A DNA stretch of 20,992 nt from UBA2365 sp964594045 (lineage in GTDB: Bacteria > Bacteroidota > Bacteroidia > Chitinophagales > Saprospiraceae), in the NCBI GenBank assembly GCA_964594045.1, contig CAZQKR010000059.1, forward strand, positions 1-20,992, given 5' to 3'. Below the pieces are notes generated by a model that saw nothing but the letters and a program-made list of their open reading frames with translations, did not search any database and was not told where the DNA came from. This document shows positions 17,030 through 20,992 of the stretch, one piece after another. A program made the position numbers and the translations under genes. Within the stretch, counting starts at the first letter, position 1; each line of letters starts with the position of its first letter.

Positions 17030-17659
17030 ATCAAGGAGAAACCAAAACATATTGCAATTGCGGGTAATATCGGTGCGGGCAAAACCACACTTTCCAATCT
17101 GTTGGCCAAACACTACAAATGGGAAGCCATGTTTGAGGATACTTCCGAAAATCCGTACCTCAGTGATTTTTACGGGAATATGAGCAGATGGTCATTCAAT
17201 CTGCAGATCTATTTTCTGAACAGCCGGTTTCAGCAGGTTGCCGCAATTCAGCGGGGTGAAAAAACTGTGGTACAGGACAGAACGATTTATGAGGATGCCA
17301 AAATTTTCGCACCCAACCTGTTTGAAATGGGATTCATGAGTAAAAGAGATTTCAGTAACTATCAATCTCTTTTCGAGATCATGTCTTCCTATATTTCACC
17401 TCCGGACCTGCTCATCTATCTCAAATCAGACATCGCCACGCTGGTTGAACACATTCAGGCACGGGGCAGGGATTATGAAGGCTCCATCAACCTTGAATAC
17501 CTCAAGCACCTTAATGAAAAGTACAACAACTGGATCCAGTCCTACGATCTGGGTAAGCTGCTCATCATCAATATAGCGAACAAAGATTTTATCAAACAAC
17601 CCACTGATCTTGCTGAAGTGATCGAAAAGATTGATGCTGAGTTGTTTGGATTGTTTTAG
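17030..17659 (+). CDS. Deoxynucleoside kinase, non-canonical or lost start codon
   Basis: Deoxynucleoside kinases phosphorylate deoxynucleosides for salvage using ATP. The P-loop IAGNIGAGKTTLS is encoded at about 17051-17095 and is followed in frame by YKWEAMFEDTSENPYLSDFY, WSFNLQIYFLNSR, the VVQDRTIYEDAKIF motif (the DRS/ERS-like substrate region) and RGRDYEGSI (lid). The protein ends EKIDAELFGLF and matches the usual family length of about 205 residues. The frame is open back to a TGA at 17021-17023, yet it holds no ATG, GTG or TTG before TTG 17102. Starting at 17102 would delete the whole P-loop. I give ATC 17030 as the furthest possible start; ATT 17051 is the other weak candidate. An AAGGAG lies at 17033-17038. 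Family members I recall begin with Met just before (P)KHIAIAGN, so a point mutation, sequencing error or rare start codon is likely. Confidence 0.85.
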   Translation: MKEKPKHIAIAGNIGAGKTTLSNLLAKHYKWEAMFEDTSENPYLSDFYGNMSRWSFNLQIYFLNSRFQQVAAIQRGEKTVVQDRTIYEDAKIFAPNLFEMGFMSKRDFSNYQSLFEIMSSYISPPDLLIYLKSDIATLVEHIQARGRDYEGSINLEYLKHLNEKYNNWIQSYDLGKLLIINIANKDFIKQPTDLAEVIEKIDAELFGLF

Positions 17660-17696
17660 TTGAAGCTTTACCTGAATCCTTTGTCTCTCTGTCAAT

Positions 17697-17990
17697 CCAT
17701 GGGCAAATCATTTTGATCAAATCTCCCTGGATTTTAGGAGGATTTCAAAATACAGCTATTCCACGATTTGCACGAAGAAGGCACAAAGAGCACAAATTCA
17801 ATACATTATAAAATGATCCAGGTGAATTTTTTGTAGTAAAAAAAATAGAAACTACCTGTATTTCGTGACTGCTTCGTGTTTTTCGTGGAATTTTCCAAAA
17901 AACATGGTTCCACGAAGTTTGTTGAAAATCACTGAATCAAAGACACTTGTTACCCCAATTAAATAAAGATCCATACAAATCAACCCGGTG
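17697..17990. repeat. Dispersed intergenic repeat, copy 1 (with palindromic core)
   Basis: This noncoding element aligns with 20606-20845 in the same orientation, at roughly 80-85% identity by eye over its first 130 bases. Shared blocks include TTTGATCAAATCTCC, AAAATACAGCTATTCCAC, CACGAAGAAGGCACAAAG, GTGAATTTTT, GAATCAAAGAC and ACAAATCA. Copy 1 has an imperfect palindrome. The left arm 17759-17788 (TTCCACGA...CACGAAG) pairs with the right arm 17861-17890 (CTTCGTG...TCGTGGAA), matching at about 22 of 30 positions. A third arm-like TTCCACGAAG lies at 17908-17917. It contains no coding frame. It lies between the kinase and the convergent lipoprotein gene. Confidence 0.75.
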
Positions 17991-18021
17991 CCAGTTTTTT
18001 CATTAACCCTGATTTTTTTGG

Positions 18022-18444
18022 TCAAAAGATGTATTTGATCCACAATTGTTCTTCATCAAGCCTGACAATTTGAAACGTGCTTTCCATTTGAGGCTGTCCG
18101 GAACCATTTCCCCACCAATCATGACTGATATGAACAGTTGAATCATTTAGGAGTTCCCAGGTGCCATCATAATTTTCAAAAGTAACCGGTGGCGTCGCGC
18201 ACCATCCGTCTATATTCCGGATGATCAGTTTGCCTTTAGGCTTGAAAATCATACCATGCCGGTCCTGATCCAACTCCTTTTTTGCCGAGTAGACTTCACA
18301 ATCCGAGTCAATCAGGTATGCATCATAAACCCAGGTTCCAATAATTCGGTCTTTTATATTGTTCAGATCTTCCTTTTGACAAGAATTCAGTCCTGTGATT
18401 ATAGTCAACACAGTAATTGCCGAGAAAAAATATCTGATTAACAT
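18022..18444 (-). CDS. Small lipocalin-like lipoprotein
   Basis: This is a 140-residue predicted lipoprotein. The frame can be read further upstream, but the ATG at 18444 gives a proper type II signal peptide (MLIRYFFSAITVLTIITG) ending in the lipobox LNSC, with Cys22 as the lipidation site. The mature part (IIGTWVYDAYLIDSDC, then GMIFKPKGKLIIRNIDG, YDGTWELLNDSTVHI and a C-terminal LDEEQLWIKYIF strand) follows the GTW...G-W-x-strand pattern of lipocalin-like/DUF small lipoproteins common in Bacteroidota. No ligand can be assigned. Two cysteines in the mature part (in SDCEV and GWCATP) could form a disulfide. The gene is divergent from aroC across a 79-base gap, and its longer upstream frame overlapping aroC is spurious. 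Confidence 0.7.
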   Translation of the reverse strand: MLIRYFFSAITVLTIITGLNSCQKEDLNNIKDRIIGTWVYDAYLIDSDCEVYSAKKELDQDRHGMIFKPKGKLIIRNIDGWCATPPVTFENYDGTWELLNDSTVHISHDWWGNGSGQPQMESTFQIVRLDEEQLWIKYIF

Positions 18445-18523
18445 AATAGTATTAATTTTACACACATTGACGTAGCGGAGTGAACAGTTGGTTGGGTTGA
18501 TTGAAATAAAAACAGGAATTAAC

Positions 18524-19543
18524 ATGAACAGTTTTGGCAGAATTCTAAGAGTTAGCATTTTTGGGGAATCACATGGTTTCGGTGCAGGCATACTCATCGA
18601 TGGCTGTCCACCCGGAATTTCATTCACTGAGCAGGATATGGATGCAGACCTTGCGAGAAGGAAACCCGGTATGCCCGGAACGACACCACGTCAGGAAGAA
18701 GACCGGGCTGTTATCTTCAGCGGAGTGATTGAAGGTAAGACCACAGGTGCACCCATTATGATCTTATTCAATAATCTGGATAAAAGATCTGAAGATTACG
18801 ATTCTGTTAAAAATATTCCCAGGCCGGGACATGCTGATTTAACCTCATCGATCAAATATTTTGGTTTCAATGATCTGCGAGGTGGAGGTCATTTTTCCGG
18901 AAGGTTGACGCTTGGTCTCGTTGCAGCCGGTGTTTTGGCAAAAAAAATAATCCATCAAGTGAATATTCATGCTGAGGTCATCGAAGCCGGAGGCAATAAA
19001 AATATTGAACAGGCTATTGCTGATGCTCAAAGATCCGGTGATTCAATCGGGTCTCTTGTAGAGTGCAGGGCAACCGGTGTACCTGCTGGTTTGGGCGAAC
19101 CTTTTTTTGAATCGGTAGAATCCCTGCTGTCCCACAATGTATTCAGTATCCCCGCAATAAAAGGTATTGAATTCGGTGCCGGATTTCAAGCCGCCCGCAT
19201 GAAAGGCAGTGAAATGAATGATGCCATACTGGATGAGACAGGAAAAACAAAAACCAATCACTCAGGAGGCATCAACGGAGGCATCACCAATGGTAATGAA
19301 CTCGTGTTCCGAGTAGCTGTGAAACCGGCTTCCAGTATTTCGAAGTCACAGGAAACATACAGTTTTGAAACCGGGAAACTGGAATCCCTTGAAATAAAAG
19401 GCAGGCATGATGTCTGTATAGGGCTCAGGGTGCCACCGGTCCTGGAGGCTGCAGTGGCAATAACCCTTGCGGATTTGTATTTAATTCGGCTCAGCCAAAT
19501 AAAATTTAATGAAATTCACCAAAATGAAGCAGAATCTCATTAA
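18524..19543 (+). CDS. aroC: Chorismate synthase
   Basis: Chorismate synthase converts 5-enolpyruvylshikimate-3-phosphate to chorismate, the last step of the shikimate pathway, using reduced FMN. Signature elements are in order: the N-terminal SFGRILRVSIFGESHG with the catalytic His, then GCPPG, RRKPG, RPGHADLTSSIKY, RGGGHFSGRL, then GIEFGAGFQAARMKGSEMND, HSGGINGGITNG and the C-terminal GRHDVCIGLRVPPVLEAAVAITLAD. The ATG at 18524 is chosen because MNSFGRILR matches the family N-terminus; the longer frame from 18488 adds unrelated residues. The length is 339 residues, slightly shorter than E. coli AroC (361). The RGGGHFSGRL form differs from the RGGGRSSARE of E. coli, a variant I recall from other phyla, so it is probably a clade difference and not a lesion. 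rpoD follows after 98 bases. Confidence 0.96.
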   Translation: MNSFGRILRVSIFGESHGFGAGILIDGCPPGISFTEQDMDADLARRKPGMPGTTPRQEEDRAVIFSGVIEGKTTGAPIMILFNNLDKRSEDYDSVKNIPRPGHADLTSSIKYFGFNDLRGGGHFSGRLTLGLVAAGVLAKKIIHQVNIHAEVIEAGGNKNIEQAIADAQRSGDSIGSLVECRATGVPAGLGEPFFESVESLLSHNVFSIPAIKGIEFGAGFQAARMKGSEMNDAILDETGKTKTNHSGGINGGITNGNELVFRVAVKPASSISKSQETYSFETGKLESLEIKGRHDVCIGLRVPPVLEAAVAITLADLYLIRLSQIKFNEIHQNEAESH

Positions 19544-19641
19544 ATTTACGGCAAATGAAAAGCAGGGGCTGGATTTATTAGCCTGAGTGTGAATTTTTTC
19601 AGTTGGAACTTTGTTGAAACTTAAAACTAACATTGCCTTTA

Positions 19642-20514
19642 ATGAGACAATTAAAGATATCGAATAAAATTACCAAAAGGGAAAGTATATCCCTGGATAA
19701 GTATTTAAACGATATCGGCAGGATCGATCTGTTGGGTCCTGATGAAGAGATTGCACTGGCCAGAAGGATCAAGGAGGGAGATACACATGCATTGGAACGG
19801 CTGACCAGTGCGAATCTCAGGTTTGTGGTATCTGTTGCCAAACAATACCAGAACCAGGGTTTGTCTCTAAGTGACCTGATCAATGAAGGCAATGTCGGCC
19901 TGCTCAAAGCTGCCAAAAGGTACGATGAGACCAAAGGCTTTAAATTCATTTCCTATGCCGTCTGGTGGATCAGACAATCCATTTTACAGGCAATTGTTGA
20001 ATACAGCAGGATCGTTCGCTTACCGGTCAATAAGGTGACGATTTACAATAAGGTCACCAAAGCCCAGCAGGCATTCATTCAGGAATTCGAAAGGGAGCCG
20101 ACTATTGAAGAACTCTCGGACTTGCTTGATATTGAAGGTAATGTAATTCTGGATGCCCTGACCACCAGTGCAAATTATGTCGAGTTTGATGCGCCTGTTT
20201 CCAGCGATGACGGAGATACTTCTTACCTGGATCTGTTTGTCAGGGAGAATGAAGAGCAACCGGATGATAAAGTGATGGCTGAATCTTTGCTTAAGGACAT
20301 TTGCACCGGCCTGACATTTCTATCACCTCGGGAAACCGAAGTATTGAAAGCGTATTTTGGTCTTGATGGTAAGCAGCCATTGCACCTTGAAGAGATCGGG
20401 GAGATGTTCGGTCTGACACGCGAAAGGGTCAGACAGATCAAGGAAAGGGCCATCAGAAGATTGAGAAAGGTGGTCAACAGGCAGTCATCCAAGTTTTTTG
20501 ACGATTTCAAGTGA
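19642..20514 (+). CDS. rpoD: Primary sigma factor RpoD/SigA
   Basis: This is the main sigma-70 factor that directs RNA polymerase to housekeeping promoters. The 290 residues start MRQLKISNKITKRESISLDKYL, which matches the start I recall for Bacteroidota primary sigma factors, so the ATG at 19642 is preferred over TTG 19633. Region 1.1 is absent, which is normal for this phylum. Region 1.2 is DKYLNDIGRIDLL. Region 2 includes ANLRFVVSVAKQYQNQGLSLSDLINEGNVGLLKA and the -10 reading segment FKFISYAVWWIRQSI. Region 3 covers VNKVTIYNKVTKAQQAF. Region 4 has the helix-turn-helix LEEIGEMFGLTRERVRQIKERAIRRLR. This factor would recognise the TTTG/TAnnTTTG promoters noted elsewhere in the window. A likely terminator follows within 40 bases. 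Confidence 0.96.
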   Translation: MRQLKISNKITKRESISLDKYLNDIGRIDLLGPDEEIALARRIKEGDTHALERLTSANLRFVVSVAKQYQNQGLSLSDLINEGNVGLLKAAKRYDETKGFKFISYAVWWIRQSILQAIVEYSRIVRLPVNKVTIYNKVTKAQQAFIQEFEREPTIEELSDLLDIEGNVILDALTTSANYVEFDAPVSSDDGDTSYLDLFVRENEEQPDDKVMAESLLKDICTGLTFLSPRETEVLKAYFGLDGKQPLHLEEIGEMFGLTRERVRQIKERAIRRLRKVVNRQSSKFFDDFK

Positions 20515-20522
20515 TTTTAAAT

Positions 20523-20553
20523 AGCTTTAGAGGTGTATAGTCTCAAGCTTTTT
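20523..20553 (+). terminator. Intrinsic terminator after rpoD
   Basis: AGCTT (20523-20527) and GAG (20530-20532), separated by a two-base bulge, pair with CTCAAGCT (20542-20549) around a nine-base loop. A run of T's extends to 20553. It begins nine bases after the rpoD stop codon. Confidence 0.5.
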
Positions 20554-20605
20554 AGCGATTTGCGTATAGCAATTGATCATAATTTATTTGGCTCTAAGTT
20601 GATTC

Positions 20606-20845
20606 GTCCGGGTAATTCAATTTGATCAAATCTCCATGGATTTTGAGAGGAATACAAAATACAGCTATTCCACAAAGTTGCACGAAGAAGGCACAAAGTG
20701 CACAAAGTCAATGTATTATAATATAAAAAGTGAATTTTTCGTGGAGTTTTATAAAATATCAATTTTCCGCTAAGTGTGTCAAAAATCAGGGAATCAAAGA
20801 CCATTATTGATCAAATCAAAAAATCCAGACAAATCAGCATAGAAC
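20606..20845. repeat. Dispersed intergenic repeat, copy 2 (right arm deleted)
   Basis: This is the second copy of the element at 17697-17990, in the same orientation. It shares the TTTGATCAAATCTCC start, AAAATACAGCTATTCCAC and GCACGAAGAAGGCACAAAG. It then jumps from GTGAATTTTT straight to CGTGGAGTTTT, skipping about 55 bases that copy 1 has there, including most of the right palindrome arm. It then realigns through AATCAGGGAATCAAAGAC and CCAGACAAATCA. No coding frame is supported. Confidence 0.75.
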
Positions 20846-20992
20846 CTATTTAATGATTTCTTCCTTTAGTTTCAGATAATTCATTTGCTATCAAAAATTT
20901 TTCAAAAAACAACAAAAAAGTTCACTTCCTTTCGTTGTGAGGGGGCAAAAACGAAAAGTACACTATGCATATAATTGTATACTGAAATACAG
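20846..20992. other. AT-rich tail at window edge
   Basis: The last 147 bases hold no supported gene. An A-rich tract (about 20896-20921, with repeated AAAAAAC/AACAAAAAA) is followed by a G-rich patch GAGGGGGC. This could be the upstream region of a gene outside the window. Nothing decisive is visible. Confidence 0.3.

Noticed and set aside
17102..17659. Starting the deoxynucleoside kinase at TTG 17102
   Set aside because: It would remove the P-loop IAGNIGAGKTT, which is encoded in frame immediately upstream and is essential in the family.
17697..17990. CRISPR array or insertion sequence at the repeat
   Set aside because: There are no regularly spaced identical repeats, no cas genes, and no transposase frame or clear terminal inverted repeats at the borders.
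18445..18627. N-terminal extension of the lipocalin-like lipoprotein to 18627
   Set aside because: The extension lies antisense to the aroC start, and the lipoprotein signal begins cleanly at the ATG at 18444.
18888..18915. Chorismate synthase apparently lacking the E. coli RSSARE segment
   Set aside because: RGGGHFSGRL at this place appears to be a normal clade variant, and all other signatures are intact, so it is not treated as a defect.
19642..19700. Truncated sigma factor lacking region 1.1
   Set aside because: Primary sigma factors of about 290 residues without region 1.1 are normal in Bacteroidota.

Overview
The window looks like chromosomal DNA of a Bacteroidota (Bacteroidetes) bacterium, probably near the Saprospiria/Sphingobacteriia; the lineage below phylum is inference. 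The evidence is a secreted protein ending in a type IX secretion (T9SS) type A sorting domain, a PorV/PorQ-type outer-membrane protein, a DUF5916/CBM9-like outer-membrane protein, a short primary sigma factor lacking region 1.1, and promoters of the Bacteroidetes form TTTG-N19-TAnnTTTG. Most of the content is housekeeping. No CRISPR array, prophage, transposase or defence island was seen.

Layout. Bases 1-1061 (+) hold the C-terminal two thirds of an AbgT-family transporter, whose homology breaks off abruptly near base 50. It converges on a PorV/PorQ-family gene (1305-2426, -). After an AT-rich gap come a lipoprotein gamma-glutamyltranspeptidase (ggt, 3033-4745) and, ten bases after its stop, the primosomal helicase priA (4756-7242). 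A tRNA-Ala(GGC) with its own promoter and terminator follows (7321-7394). A single-domain cupin of the mannose-6-phosphate isomerase type II kind (7911-8414, +) converges on corA (8467-9531, -).

Bases 9768-15797 (-) carry two large envelope genes: a 1073-residue T9SS cargo protein with about 14 VCBS/FG-GAP units and Ig-like domains, and an 876-residue DUF5916 protein. Next come a two-gene unit of a 61-residue Cys-rich protein and a thioredoxin-like protein (16228-16777, +), and a deoxynucleoside kinase (about 17030-17659, +) that is intact in sequence but has no standard start codon before its P-loop. A lipocalin-like lipoprotein (18022-18444, -) is divergent from chorismate synthase aroC (18524-19543, +), which is followed by the primary sigma factor rpoD (19642-20514, +).

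The least ordinary material is noncoding. Two diverged copies (roughly 80-85% identical by eye over their best 130 bases) of one intergenic element lie in the same orientation about 2.9 kb apart (17697-17990 and 20606-20845), flanking the lipoprotein-aroC-rpoD block. Copy 1 contains a long imperfect palindrome built from CACGAAG-type arms. Copy 2 has lost the right arm by what looks like a clean deletion between T-runs. Other points worth checking are the missing kinase start codon, the broken 5' end of the transporter, and the Cys-rich protein/thioredoxin pair.
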